Source of the DNA: Candidatus Aminicenantota bacterium
GTDB lineage: Bacteria; Acidobacteriota; Aminicenantia; Aminicenantales; Saccharicenantaceae
Reading direction: 5' to 3'
NCBI GenBank assembly: GCA_026393975.1
Contig: JAPKZD010000001.1
Span: forward strand, 57,519-121,518
Length of the DNA: 64,000 nucleotides
Part shown: positions 43,027 to 51,629 of the stretch, in pieces
Layout: the number at the start of each line of letters is the position of its first letter
How positions within the stretch are numbered: the stretch's first letter is position 1
Notes under the pieces: generated by a model
Told to the model about the DNA's origin: nothing
The model's database searches: none
The model's input: only the letters and a program-made list of their open reading frames with translations
Program-made: the position numbers and the translations under genes

Positions 43027-44973
43027 GGCCAGAGCTCTTGCTGCAACACCGCCGACCACGATTGCTATCGCTGTGTTGGCTCCGATGATGGCCCAGGCGG
43101 CTTTCCAGCCGAATTCTTTAGTTAACACGCCGACAGTCGCCAGGCAAGGGTAAATGGTCCCCACCAGAGCCAGAACGATAAGCTGAACCGGGGTGAGTGA
43201 GCCTGCTATGTTCGAACCGAATATGGCAACTGCCATAAGCAGTATTAGCTCTTTTCTAACCGCTCCGAATATAAGCAGCACTCCGGCGACCACGGGCAAC
43301 CGTAACCAGCCGACGGTGAGAAAAGACAAGGCCTTATTCACCGGTCCGAACCAACCTAGGGCATACACTCCCTGGACTATCGCGGTGCCCGCCATGTATA
43401 TCGGAAAAACCAGGGTGATTAAGGATTTCGTACGCGCCCACGTCTGCCTGGTGACCACAGATAGAGAAGGTCTTTTAAAAGAGTGCATTTCCATAATCAG
43501 TCCGGTCAGTTCACCTGGAACTGCTTTGACCGCTATTTTGACAACAACAACCAGGAGCAATATGTCAATGACATAAAGTGCCAGAGCCCACCAGATACCC
43601 ACGAAAGCCGCCACCAACCCCATAATAATGATTGTCCGGGCAGCACAGGGGGCGAAGGTTATAGCGAAAGCAGCCAGCAGCCGCTCGCGACGGGTACCCA
43701 TAATCCTCGTAGAGCAGATTGCCGGCACATTGCAGCCTAAGCCCAATATTAGAGGAATAATAGCCTTCCCATGCAGCCCGATCTGGTGCATGGCACTATC
43801 CGTCATAAAGGCCACCCGGGTCAGGATGCCGGAGTCCTCCATGATAGCCAGCATGATATAGAAGGGAACGACATAGGGTACGACGAGGGTTACTCCGGCC
43901 ACAAACCCGCCGAATACACCGTTCCACAAAGCACTGAGTAATGTCCCGCTCAGCTTCGGGTCTACCGGTTGGAAGAAACTGAATGCCTTTGAAAATAAAT
44001 TGGAAAGAAGCGTTCCAATAGTAAAAGTCCAGATAAGCAAGAGGCCAATCACGCCTAAAGATACAATATAGCCGAATACTTTGTGAGTGGCCAGACGGTC
44101 CAGGCGGTCGGATAGTGACAGCTTTACAGTTTTCTGAGTTTGGACATCATGGACAATCTGATTCGCCAGGGCATACCTCTCTGAAGCGACCGCAACAAAG
44201 CCGGGCTCTTGATGAAGCTCTTCCAACCGGTTGGAGAGTGTTTCAGCAGCCCGAATGACGCTCGTTGATTTCGAGCCGACGAGTTTCTTTATGGTTGGAT
44301 CACCCTCCAGCAATTTAATAGCAACCCAGCGGGAAGCATATTCCAGTTGCAATTGTTCAGCCTCGATCATCCCGCTTAACTCTTTCGTATCCTCCTCGAT
44401 GTCGTTTCTGAACGCGACCGGCTGCCGTTGTACAGGACGCCCGACGACCCCGATAGCTTTTTCGATAAGCTCGCGTATACCTTTGCCGGTAGACGCGACA
44501 GTGGTGACCACGGAACGCCCCAGTATTTCCTGGAGCTTTTGGCTATCTATCGTTATCCCCTTATCCTCGGCAATGTCCATCTGGTTGAGGCAGATAACCA
44601 GCGGTACCTCCATCTCGATCAGCTGGAGAGTAAAAAAGAGATTGCGTTCCAGGACTGCAGCACCGACGACGTTGATAATGACGTCCGGCTTTTCGTGAGC
44701 AATGTATTCCCGGGTGACCAGTTCTTCCATCGAATACGTTGATAGGGAATAGATTCCGGGCAGATCTACGATGGTAATATCGTAACCATCGATGTGCAGC
44801 GAACCCTCTGCCCTTTCTACGGTCTTGCCCGGCCAGTTGCCGATTATTTGTTGTGAACCGGTCAGCTGGTTGAAGATCACACTTTTTCCAACATTGGCGT
44901 TGCCGGCCAAAGCAATGGTCAGCCGCCTGCCGTTTTGATGTCCGCGCCTATGACGATGCCTGCCCTCCTTCAT
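43012..44973 (-). CDS. feoB: Ferrous iron transport protein B
   Basis: 653 residues. N-terminal GTPase: G1 'LAGNANVGKSVIFNQLTGS', G2/G3 'NWPGKTVERAEG' and 'DLPGIYSLSTYSMEE', G4 'NQMD'. Then the helical domain and about ten transmembrane helices with the two 'Gate' repeats ('GLGCNVPAICSTRIMGTRRE' then RLLAAF; 'VLLIFGAVRKELILLMAVAI'). It imports Fe(II), typical of anoxic habitats. Starts one base after the end of the regulator gene, so expressed with it. GC is clearly below that of neighbouring operons, suggesting transfer. Confidence 0.96.
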   Translation of the reverse strand: MKEGRHRHRRGHQNGRRLTIALAGNANVGKSVIFNQLTGSQQIIGNWPGKTVERAEGSLHIDGYDITIVDLPGIYSLSTYSMEELVTREYIAHEKPDVIINVVGAAVLERNLFFTLQLIEMEVPLVICLNQMDIAEDKGITIDSQKLQEILGRSVVTTVASTGKGIRELIEKAIGVVGRPVQRQPVAFRNDIEEDTKELSGMIEAEQLQLEYASRWVAIKLLEGDPTIKKLVGSKSTSVIRAAETLSNRLEELHQEPGFVAVASERYALANQIVHDVQTQKTVKLSLSDRLDRLATHKVFGYIVSLGVIGLLLIWTFTIGTLLSNLFSKAFSFFQPVDPKLSGTLLSALWNGVFGGFVAGVTLVVPYVVPFYIMLAIMEDSGILTRVAFMTDSAMHQIGLHGKAIIPLILGLGCNVPAICSTRIMGTRRERLLAAFAITFAPCAARTIIIMGLVAAFVGIWWALALYVIDILLLVVVVKIAVKAVPGELTGLIMEMHSFKRPSLSVVTRQTWARTKSLITLVFPIYMAGTAIVQGVYALGWFGPVNKALSFLTVGWLRLPVVAGVLLIFGAVRKELILLMAVAIFGSNIAGSLTPVQLIVLALVGTIYPCLATVGVLTKEFGWKAAWAIIGANTAIAIVVGGVAARALALIFH

Positions 44974-44974
44974 C

Positions 44975-45703
44975 CTATCCGCCTCCCCCCGCGTTTATCG
45001 GTTTTTCCACAAAAACATTGCACGCGATCTTCTCACCGAGAGCCAGATGAGACCCTCTGACAGCAATCTCCACTGGACCTTTAAGGGGCGCAACGCGGCT
45101 AATCGTAACCTTCGTGCCCGGCGTCAGACCCATATCCAGCAACCGGCGCAGAGCCTTGTTATCGCCCCGTATAAAAGCTATCTTTGCTTCCTGTTTTTCT
45201 TTTAAAGCGGCTAGCGATACTACGTTTGTCTTTCGAGGCCCAACTTTCTCCAGGCCGTCTCCCCATTGTTTACACTCTTCACAACTGGAAAATCCCAGGT
45301 TGCAGGCGGGAATCACTTTTTTATCATCCGGGCACTTATACGGTGATTTCAGAGTTTGGCAGATGGCCCGCTCCGTGGTGTCCGAGAGCGCATGCTCCAT
45401 TTCACAGGCTTCCTTATGGACCCTGTCATTTCCGATTTTCAGTACGTCATGTAAAAAACGCTCCAGCAACCGGTGCTTGCGGGTCATCTTCTCGGCCATT
45501 TCATAACCTTTAGCTGTCAGCGTCACACCCTGATAACGTGAGTAATTGACGTAACCGCCGTCTGCTAACTTCCTCAGCATTTCGGTCACACTGGCTGGAG
45601 TAATATTGAGCCTCTTCGATATTTTCGAAGTTGTGGCCGTTTTGTTATCCTGGGTAAGAGTATATAAAGCCTCTAAGTATTCTTCAGTGCTGGCGCTCAT
45701 CAT
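44975..45703 (-). CDS. DtxR/MntR-family metalloregulator with FeoA-like C-terminus
   Basis: 242 residues. HTH region 'TSKISKRLNITPASVTEMLR' with 'LADGGYVNYSRYQGVTLTAK', then the dimer/metal domain ('RKHRLLERFLHDVLKI', 'HKEACEMEHALSDTTE'), a Cys-rich insert ('CNLGFSSCEECKQWGDG') and a C-terminal SH3/FeoA-like domain ('GLTPGTKVTISRVAPLKGPV'). It should repress iron-uptake genes when Fe(II) is plentiful. Two DtxR-type boxes stand at its own promoter. It replaces a separate FeoA gene in this feo operon, with the FeoA-like domain carried on the regulator. Confidence 0.92.
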   Translation of the reverse strand: MMSASTEEYLEALYTLTQDNKTATTSKISKRLNITPASVTEMLRKLADGGYVNYSRYQGVTLTAKGYEMAEKMTRKHRLLERFLHDVLKIGNDRVHKEACEMEHALSDTTERAICQTLKSPYKCPDDKKVIPACNLGFSSCEECKQWGDGLEKVGPRKTNVVSLAALKEKQEAKIAFIRGDNKALRRLLDMGLTPGTKVTISRVAPLKGPVEIAVRGSHLALGEKIACNVFVEKPINAGGGG

Positions 45704-45713
45704 AGTTCTCCAT

Positions 45714-45744
45714 TTAGGTATCCCTAAATATTAGGATAGCCTAA
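45714..45744. promoter_or_regulatory. Two DtxR-type operators
   Basis: Box 1 TTAGG-TATC-CCTAA at 45714-45727; box 2 TTAGG-ATAG-CCTAA at 45731-45744. Both are perfect five-base inverted repeats with a four-base spacer, close to the DtxR/IdeR consensus, with centres 17 bases apart. They cover the region from just after the -10 box to about +25, the position for repression of the regulator-feoB operon. Confidence 0.85.
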
Positions 45745-45773
45745 ATTATGACGGGATTATGGCAAATTGTCAA
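45745..45773 (-). promoter_or_regulatory. Promoter of the DtxR-feoB operon
   Basis: Minus strand: TTGACA (45773-45768), 17 bases, CATAAT (45750-45745). Immediately downstream lie the two DtxR-type operators, so the promoter is closed when the iron-loaded regulator binds. Confidence 0.8.
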
Positions 45774-45811
45774 ATGTTTCAGCGGCAATGATGAAGCTGT
45801 AAGTCTATGAA

Positions 45812-45960
45812 GTGGACCCGCTGGCCTGTCCCCGATGCGGCAGCCGGATGAAGGTCGTCACCTTCCTCACAGAGTACGCCGTCGTAGACCGAATCATCGG
45901 GCACCTGAAGCTGACCTCTGTCGCGGGAGAAGCCGCCGCCCTCCCCTGTTTTCGAGCCGG
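45812..45960 (+). pseudogene. C-terminal remnant of an IS91-type transposase
   Basis: The frame reads 'VDPLACPRCGSRMKVVTFLT' then EYAVVDRIIGHLKLT, the characteristic end of IS91/IS801-type transposases (zinc-finger plus 'DRIIRHL' helix). There is no start and nothing upstream continues it. After about 45960 the residues become arbitrary. From 45961 to 46306 I see no gene. It marks the left side of the metal-uptake region and supports past insertion activity next to the feo genes. Confidence 0.6.
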
Positions 45961-46306
45961 TTGCCCTAATGACGGCCGAGGAGAACGGGGAGTACGAAAC
46001 GCGAGGGATTTCAAGAGGGGAGGCGGTCTGCCGTTGTTCGGGGGATTTCTCGGCCGCGCGGACCGATCATCCAGGGGGAAGGCCCTATTCTGGTTGTTTT
46101 ATTGGTTCTGAACTAGTTCAGGTTCTTGACGACGACCCGCAGCTGGCGATATCATCACTTCGTGACGGGAAACCGCAGCTCCAAGCCTTATGGCCGGCGG
46201 ATGTGTACGGCGCGAAGAGGCAATTTCCTATCCGTTCAGCGTCTCTCATGATCTTGGACGCACATCTATTCCAGAGTGTTCCAGCGATTGGGAAGTAGGA
46301 GAGACA

Positions 46307-47377
46307 TTGAAAAAAAATCTCCTTGTTCTATGGCCTGTCCTATCAGTCCTTGTTTCCTCGCATCTTGGTTTCTCGCAAACGACCGTCAACCCCGCCCTCA
46401 GCTTCATCGGAGATATGCGGCTCTCCGGCTTTCGTCATGCCCCCGCCGCCGTCGGCGAGAATAAGATGATTTTTGATTTTCACGAACTCGAGATCACCGC
46501 CGGGGCTGCTCTTAACCCCTACTCTCGGGCCGATGTGACCCTGGGCATCTCTCATGGCGGGATCGACATTGAAGAAGCCTATGCCACTCTTCTCCGGGGC
46601 CTGCCTTTGAACTTGCAGGTCAAGGCCGGCCAATATCGGGTGGATTTCGGGAAACTCAATACCCAACATACCCACCAATGGTCTTGGGTCGAACGGCCTC
46701 TGATGTTCCAGCGCTTCTTCGGCGAAGAGGGCCTCGACGCCGCCGGCCTTAATATCTCAAGCCTGGCCAGCCTTGGCAGCTGGGCGCTGACGCTTTCCGG
46801 GAACGTTTTCTCCGGCGGCTCTTATTGGGGAAATTCCCAGGACCCCAAACTTGGAAATCTGGCCGAGAGCGCGAGGACCTCGCTTTTCGCGCCTTTGACG
46901 GATCATGCCAACCTCGAATTCGGCTTTTCCGGCCTGACAACCCGTCTGGGGGACTCGGCGGGCGGCCGCACGACCATGGGGAATTTAGATTTCAAGTATA
47001 AGTGGCGTCCGGATATGTACAGCTCCGTCGTTCTTTTGGCCGAAGGGATGATCGGTTCCCGGCTCGTAGCCGCGGGGAATGAAGGCGCCGGGGAGGCGAC
47101 ACGGATCACAGCCACGGGGTTCTTTGCTTCCCTCGATATTCAGTTCCACAAGCAGTATGACGCGGGAGCCCTTATGGACTATTGCCGAGATCCAGTGCCG
47201 GGGTTCGGACGTCAGACGGGAATCGGTGTTTTTGTCGGGTTTTCTCTGGTTGAAGAAACCTACCGCATCGGCCTTCTTTTAAGGCAAGACCAGGGGCCGG
47301 CGCTCCCAAGGCCATATCAGACGGTCATCCTTCAACTCCTGTGGTCTTTGGGGCCTCACAAGCCGCACCAATTCTAA
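46307..47377 (+). CDS. Outer-membrane beta-barrel protein of a metal-uptake locus
   Basis: 356 residues from a TTG at 46307, preceded by TAGGAG; an upstream ATG at 46190 lacks a site and would bury the signal peptide. Signal peptide 'NLLVLWPVLSVLVSSHLGFS'. The mature part has alternating strands ending in aromatic residues: 'MIFDFHELEITAGAALNPYS', 'LNLQVKAGQYRVDFGKLN', and a C-terminal strand 'PYQTVILQLLWSLG'. 'LNTQHTHQWSWVERPLMFQ' is His-rich. Similar proteins occur beside ZnuA-type genes and may be zinc-dependent porins; this is by position. Twelve bases before the binding-protein gene. Confidence 0.7.
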   Translation: MKKNLLVLWPVLSVLVSSHLGFSQTTVNPALSFIGDMRLSGFRHAPAAVGENKMIFDFHELEITAGAALNPYSRADVTLGISHGGIDIEEAYATLLRGLPLNLQVKAGQYRVDFGKLNTQHTHQWSWVERPLMFQRFFGEEGLDAAGLNISSLASLGSWALTLSGNVFSGGSYWGNSQDPKLGNLAESARTSLFAPLTDHANLEFGFSGLTTRLGDSAGGRTTMGNLDFKYKWRPDMYSSVVLLAEGMIGSRLVAAGNEGAGEATRITATGFFASLDIQFHKQYDAGALMDYCRDPVPGFGRQTGIGVFVGFSLVEETYRIGLLLRQDQGPALPRPYQTVILQLLWSLGPHKPHQF

Positions 47378-47388
47378 GGAGAGGATTC

Positions 47389-48285
47389 ATGAACCATCGG
47401 CCGTCGATGATCATTCTCGGGGTGGCGCTTCTGAGCCTCCAGGCTGCGGCCGCGGTTCAGGTTGTCACGTCAACGACGGACATCAAATCCATCGCTGAAT
47501 TCATCGGTGGTGATCGGATCAGCGTGAAGTCCATCACGACAGGAAAGGACAACCCTCACTTTGTCGAGGTTCTGCCAAGCTATATGGTGATGGTCTCGAA
47601 AGCCGCTCTCTATCTCAAGATCGGACTGGGGCTCGATTTCTGGGCGGGCCCGATCATCGACGGCTCCCGCAACGGCAGGCTTGCGGTTGCGGACTGTTCG
47701 GAGGGCGTCGAGGTTCTGGAAAAGCCGTCGGGCCCGGTGGACGCTTCGATGGGGGATATCCATCCTCAAGGGAATCCGCATTATTGGCTGGACCCCAGAA
47801 ACGGCCTGATCATGGCCAGGAATATCGAGAAGGCGCTGGTCGGGATCGATCCCGGCAACGCCACGTTTTATGAAGCGAACCTCCAGAAGTTTGAGCGTGA
47901 GCTTGAAACGAAGATCGAAACCTGGCAGAAGGCCGCGGAGGCTCTCCAGGGGCTGGAGATCGTCACCTATCACAACTCCTGGCCCTATCTGGGCAGGTTT
48001 CTCGGCTTCAAAACGGTCGGTTTCATCGAGCCGAAACCCGGGATCGAGCCGACCGCGTCCCATATCGCGGAGCTGATCGATCTCATGAAATCCCGCGGGA
48101 TCCGGGTCATCGGAAAGGAACCGTATTTTGCCGACCAGGCACCGAGGGTAATTGCCGCTCGCACAGGAGCCAGAGTCGTCGATCTTCCCCCTTCGGTCGG
48201 CGCGTCCGAGGGAGCGTCGGATTATTTTTCACTTTTTGATACACTCCTTTCCCGCCTGTCTTCCGCCGCGAGGAAAATTCCATGA
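47389..48285 (+). CDS. Metal ABC transporter substrate-binding protein (ZnuA/TroA-like)
   Basis: 298 residues; ATG at 47389 with AAGGAGAGG upstream. Signal peptide followed by 'VVTSTTDIKSIAEFIGGDRI'. Cluster A-1 binding-site residues: His in 'TGKDNPHFVEVLPS', His in 'GNPHYWLDP', His in 'IVTYHNSWPYLGRFLG', and Glu/Asp near 'VIGKEPYFADQ'. These suit Zn or Mn. A short His/Asp-rich loop is absent. Translationally coupled to the permease gene. Confidence 0.88.
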   Translation: MNHRPSMIILGVALLSLQAAAAVQVVTSTTDIKSIAEFIGGDRISVKSITTGKDNPHFVEVLPSYMVMVSKAALYLKIGLGLDFWAGPIIDGSRNGRLAVADCSEGVEVLEKPSGPVDASMGDIHPQGNPHYWLDPRNGLIMARNIEKALVGIDPGNATFYEANLQKFERELETKIETWQKAAEALQGLEIVTYHNSWPYLGRFLGFKTVGFIEPKPGIEPTASHIAELIDLMKSRGIRVIGKEPYFADQAPRVIAARTGARVVDLPPSVGASEGASDYFSLFDTLLSRLSSAARKIP

Positions 48286-49139
48286 TCCACCTCTTCTCTT
48301 ATCCGTTCGTCCAGGCGGCTCTGCTGGCCGCTTTGATCCTCGCGGGGATCCATTCCTACCTCGGCTTCCATGTCGTCAGCCGAGGGGTCATCTTCGTGGA
48401 TATTTCCATGGCCCAGGCCGCGGCCTTCGGTACCGCCCTGGCCCTGACACTGGGATGGGCGAAGCATTCGTGGCCCACATTTCTGGTGAGCTTGTTCTTC
48501 ACTTTAACCGCGGCGGTCCTCATCTCCATATCGCGGACACGCGACAACCGAGTCCCTCAAGAGGCGTTTATCGGCATCATCTACGCCGGTTTCGCGACCC
48601 TGGTCATGCTGCTTTTGGCGAAGCACGCGGGTGGATCGGAAGAGCTCGAGGAGCTCTTGGCCGGATCGCTCTTGACGATTCCCCGCCATAACCTGACATC
48701 CACCGCCCTTCTCTACTCCGGGGTAGGGGTTTTTCACTGGCTCCTGAGGTCACGTTTCTTCCGCATCTCTCAGGATCGGATGGGCGCCATCCGGGACGGC
48801 TGGAAAGTCGGCTGGTGGGATTTCCTTTTTTATGCGTCGTTCGGGCTCGTGGTGACATCCTCGGTCCATATCGCCGGTGTCATGCTCGTTTTTTCGTTCT
48901 TGGTCATCCCGCCCGTCATAGCCCTTCTCTACACCAGGAGACAGGGCCTGAGGCTTGCCTTCGGCTGGGCGGTCGCGTTCGCGGCTAGCGTGGCCGGCAT
49001 TGCGGTCTCCGTTGGAATGGACCTTCCGACGGGTCCCTCGATCATCGCCTCTCTGATCGTCTTTCTGTTGATCGCTTTGTTGATCAGGCAGCTGGCATTG
49101 TTCGTGAGGCGTGCGCAAAAAAGGCCGAACGAAAAGTAA
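48282..49139 (+). CDS. Metal ABC transporter permease (ZnuB/TroC-like)
   Basis: 285 residues, seven to eight transmembrane helices, 'SYLGFHVVSRGVIFVDISMA' at the start and 'DFLFYASFGLVVTSSVHIAG' typical of ABC-3 family permeases. Overlaps the binding-protein gene by four bases. No ABC ATPase gene of the matching family is seen on either side in the same direction; the next ATPase (49.5-50.2 kb, minus) belongs to an ECF transporter. So the transporter either uses an ATPase encoded elsewhere or the operon is incomplete. Confidence 0.88.
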   Translation: MIHLFSYPFVQAALLAALILAGIHSYLGFHVVSRGVIFVDISMAQAAAFGTALALTLGWAKHSWPTFLVSLFFTLTAAVLISISRTRDNRVPQEAFIGIIYAGFATLVMLLLAKHAGGSEELEELLAGSLLTIPRHNLTSTALLYSGVGVFHWLLRSRFFRISQDRMGAIRDGWKVGWWDFLFYASFGLVVTSSVHIAGVMLVFSFLVIPPVIALLYTRRQGLRLAFGWAVAFAASVAGIAVSVGMDLPTGPSIIASLIVFLLIALLIRQLALFVRRAQKRPNEK

Positions 49140-49520
49140 AAAGTGCGGCCATGCCGCCTTGAAACGGCGGCCACATCTTCCTGGCCTCTCCCCCACTTCG
49201 GGAGACGGTCAGGTAACTCATGCGGGATCAGTGAATTAGAACATGAACGGGAGGGTCAAGGTCCCGGTGGGCCTTCTGGACATCAAGAACGTTCACGGCG
49301 GAAATTGGCACGGGTGGATTTTCCCCAGTTGGACCGCATTCAGGTCCCGCGCTATCTAGTTGATATATTTAATAATACGGGGACTTTGTTTTTGGCCTGC
49401 GCCTTATTTGTGCCACAGATCGCTCTAACAACCGCACAAAGGGCCGATAACTTGAATGATGAATGGATCGCCTGCATGCGGTGAGGGAAGTCACCGACTC
49501 CGTCAAAAGATGGGTCAGTC
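49140..49520. other. Intergenic stretch between metal transporters
   Basis: No gene with a start and ribosome site. A short plus frame from 49243 reads 'MNGRVKVPVGLLDIKNVHGG' and stops at about 49359; it may be part of an old gene but no family is recognised. AT-rich DNA at 49360-49385 (TTGATATATTTAATAAT). The expected ATPase gene of the ZnuA-ZnuB system is not here. Confidence 0.3.
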
Positions 49521-50222
49521 CTACTCCATCTCCCAGAGGCGTTGAATGGTCGAGAGGTCCTCTCCATCATTGGCGACCTTCCCCCCTTCTAGCAGGATCA
49601 AACGGCGGCAGAGACGGCGGCCGAAATCGAGGTCGTGGGTGGCGATCAGCATGGCCGCGTCGAGACGACCGAGTATGCCGGCGAGGGCACGCCTGCCGGG
49701 AGGATCCAGGCTGGCCGAGGGTTCGTCAAGCAGGAGAAGAGGGGGATCGGTGATCATCGCCCCAGCGAGGGCCACACGCTGCTTCTGGCCATGTGACAGG
49801 TGTTGGAGCGGCCATTCGGCCAGCGCTCCAACGCCGAGGCTGTCGAGCGCCAAGACTGCTTTACGATAGGCCTCCGTCCTATCGAACCCCCGCCTCAAGA
49901 GGCCGAATGCGACGTCCTCGATCACCTTGGGAAAGAGCAGCTGGTCGTCGGGAAGGTTGAACAGGAAGCCGACGCGATCCCGGACTTCGGCCGCCGTTCG
50001 CCGAGAGACGGGCGTGCCGCAAACGCGGATATCTCCTTCGTACGGGACAAGCCCCACTGCGGCCAGAAGAATCGTCGTTTTGCCTGAACCGTTAAGCCCG
50101 ACCAGGGCCGCCCTCTCTCCGGCGGCGAGCGAAAAAGTCACGTTGTCGACGGCAGGACTCGCGTCAACCTCATAGCGGACGGTCACTCCGTCGAAGACCA
50201 GTGCGGGAGCCGGGCTTGTCAC
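49521..50222 (-). CDS. ECF transporter ATPase (energy-coupling A subunit)
   Basis: 233 residues from a GTG at 50222 whose bases overlap the EcfT stop. Walker A 'LVGLNGSGKTTILLAAVGLV', Q-loop 'FLFNLPDDQLLFPKVIEDVA', signature 'LSHGQKQRVALAGAMI', Walker B 'LLLLDEPSASLDP', H-loop 'IATHDLDF'. The Q-loop shape with NLPDDQ is typical of ECF (EcfA/CbiO) ATPases. It powers uptake together with the T and S proteins encoded upstream on the same strand. Only one A subunit is encoded here, so it would work as a homodimer. Confidence 0.9.
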   Translation of the reverse strand: MTSPAPALVFDGVTVRYEVDASPAVDNVTFSLAAGERAALVGLNGSGKTTILLAAVGLVPYEGDIRVCGTPVSRRTAAEVRDRVGFLFNLPDDQLLFPKVIEDVAFGLLRRGFDRTEAYRKAVLALDSLGVGALAEWPLQHLSHGQKQRVALAGAMITDPPLLLLDEPSASLDPPGRRALAGILGRLDAAMLIATHDLDFGRRLCRRLILLEGGKVANDGEDLSTIQRLWEME

Positions 50223-50983
50223 AGCAACCTCAAACGCAGCGTCGCTGCCACGGCCAACACGGCTCCGGCTAGGACGATGACCACCGCATCGGGCGCCCTG
50301 ATCACCCTTTGACCGAAAATCCGCAGATCGGCCTCGGCGAAACCACGGATCTCCATAGCCGCCGCGACCCGATCCGCCCGGCCGAGGATCCTCGGAAGCC
50401 AGACGCGCGGCAGGGAAGACAACATGCGGACGGCTGCTCTCCACCTGCCCGAGCCCCCGCGTACGGCCATTGCTGCGGCAACGCGGTTCGTCTCGGACAG
50501 CAGAACGAAGGTCTGGTGGACGATCTGAACGAGAATGGCGGCAAGGACGCGCGGAAAGGGCAGCGCGAGGAGGCCTCCGCGCAGGTCGCTCGCCGTGAGC
50601 GTGGCGATGGTCGCTGTCGCGATCAGTAGTCCGGCCAGGCCATGAAGGAGGATGCCCCAGGGCACGGCCAGCGCCCCGGCCCAGCCTGTCCCCGGACCCG
50701 TGACGGATGGCCCTTTCACCATGAGAGGAACGAGGAGAAAGTAAGGCAGGAACATGGCTAGGCCCAGGAGAGCGGAAGACCGAAGGGCCCGGCCGGGTAG
50801 GCCGGAGGCGTAGATCCACACGGCCGTTGTGGCCGTGATAAACACCGTTCCCGGCGCGGAAAGAGCTGGAGACATCAGGCAAGCTGCGAAGAAAGCCGCG
50901 CCAGCCAGGATCCGGGTCTGGGGCGCCAAGCGGGCGGCCGGCCCGCGGCCGCTTCCCCAGATCTCATGCCAGGAGGTTCTCAT
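50219..50983 (-). CDS. ECF transporter transmembrane T subunit
   Basis: 254 residues from the ATG at 50983 (GGCGGAAGAG upstream), overlapping the methyltransferase end by 20 bases; alternative ATGs up to 51031. Five to six hydrophobic helices, and the two coupling-helix Ala-Arg-Gly motifs: 'RVAAAMAVRGGSG' and 'RVAAAMEIRGFAEAD', the hallmark of EcfT/CbiQ. It couples the ATPase to the substrate-binding S component. Coupled by overlap to the ATPase gene. Confidence 0.9.
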   Translation of the reverse strand: MRTSWHEIWGSGRGPAARLAPQTRILAGAAFFAACLMSPALSAPGTVFITATTAVWIYASGLPGRALRSSALLGLAMFLPYFLLVPLMVKGPSVTGPGTGWAGALAVPWGILLHGLAGLLIATATIATLTASDLRGGLLALPFPRVLAAILVQIVHQTFVLLSETNRVAAAMAVRGGSGRWRAAVRMLSSLPRVWLPRILGRADRVAAAMEIRGFAEADLRIFGQRVIRAPDAVVIVLAGAVLAVAATLRLRLL

Positions 50984-51629
50984 CTCTTCCGCCCTTCCCA
51001 TTTTGCCGGGGCTCATGACGGCGGCCGGCAAGAACAGCGGTGACCAGATAGCGGCCGGCGTCGTCGATCACCGTGGTCACATCAAAACCGTGTCGCTCCA
51101 GGAGGGCCGCCGTATCGGTTGCAGGGGGGAGGACGTCGTTCTGGATGGGCCCGCCGGCCGAGGCGTGGACTTGGGTGATCTTCTCCCGCGACGACAGGTG
51201 CCAGACGTGAAGATACCCGCCGGCCTTGAGCACCCGGCCGAGCTCGTCCGCGGCCGCTCCATGATCCTCGATGTGCGGCCAGACGGAAAAGCAGATGGCC
51301 CGGTCACAGGCCGCGTCCGCAAGCGGCAAGCGGCGGACGTCGGCGACGCGCCAATCGACCCGCGGGTCCCGGATCTTGCGGCCGGCCTCCTCAAGCATCC
51401 GCGTGGCGATATCGACGGCAACGACGCGCCCGGCCGGCGAGAGCCTGGCCAAGAGGGCTAAGGTCAGATTCCCGGTCCCGCAGCCGACGTCGAGGACCGT
51501 CTCGTCAGGACCGACCCCGAACTCATCGAGCCCCGCACCGAGCTTCGCCGCCAGCGACGGGAGGTCTTCCCAGCCGTCCCATCTATCCGCGATATGGTCA
51601 AAGAATGCGGCTTTTGGGTCGTCGATCAT
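50964..51629 (-). CDS. Class I SAM-dependent methyltransferase inside the ECF operon
   Basis: 221 residues from the ATG at 51629 (AGGGGAG five bases upstream). Motif I 'TVLDVGCGTGNLTLALLARL', 'GRVVAVDIATRMLEEAGRKI', 'WRVADVRRLPLADAACDRAI', then 'ELGRVLKAGGYLHVWHLSSR'. The C-terminal 'SREKITQVHASAGGPIQND' is similar to methyltransferases seen beside nickel or cobalt uptake genes. Its overlap with both neighbours (stop into EcfT, start onto the S-component stop) shows it is an integral part of the operon. Substrate unknown; a metallophore or cofactor precursor is possible. Confidence 0.85.
   Translation of the reverse strand: MIDDPKAAFFDHIADRWDGWEDLPSLAAKLGAGLDEFGVGPDETVLDVGCGTGNLTLALLARLSPAGRVVAVDIATRMLEEAGRKIRDPRVDWRVADVRRLPLADAACDRAICFSVWPHIEDHGAAADELGRVLKAGGYLHVWHLSSREKITQVHASAGGPIQNDVLPPATDTAALLERHGFDVTTVIDDAGRYLVTAVLAGRRHEPRQNGKGGRDENLLA

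Noticed and set aside
45812..46111. 100-residue plus-strand frame as an intact zinc-finger gene
   Set aside because: Only the first 45 or so residues resemble a protein family (the end of IS91-type transposases), and there is no start signal; treated as a remnant.
49300..49330. TTGGCACGGGTGG as a second sigma54 promoter
   Set aside because: The -12 GC is not at the required 10-base distance from the -24 GG and no gene follows.
49521..50222. The ABC ATPase as the missing ATPase of the ZnuA/ZnuB-type transporter
   Set aside because: It is on the opposite strand, overlaps an EcfT gene with the two ARG-type motifs, and has the ECF-type Q-loop, so it belongs to the ECF transporter.
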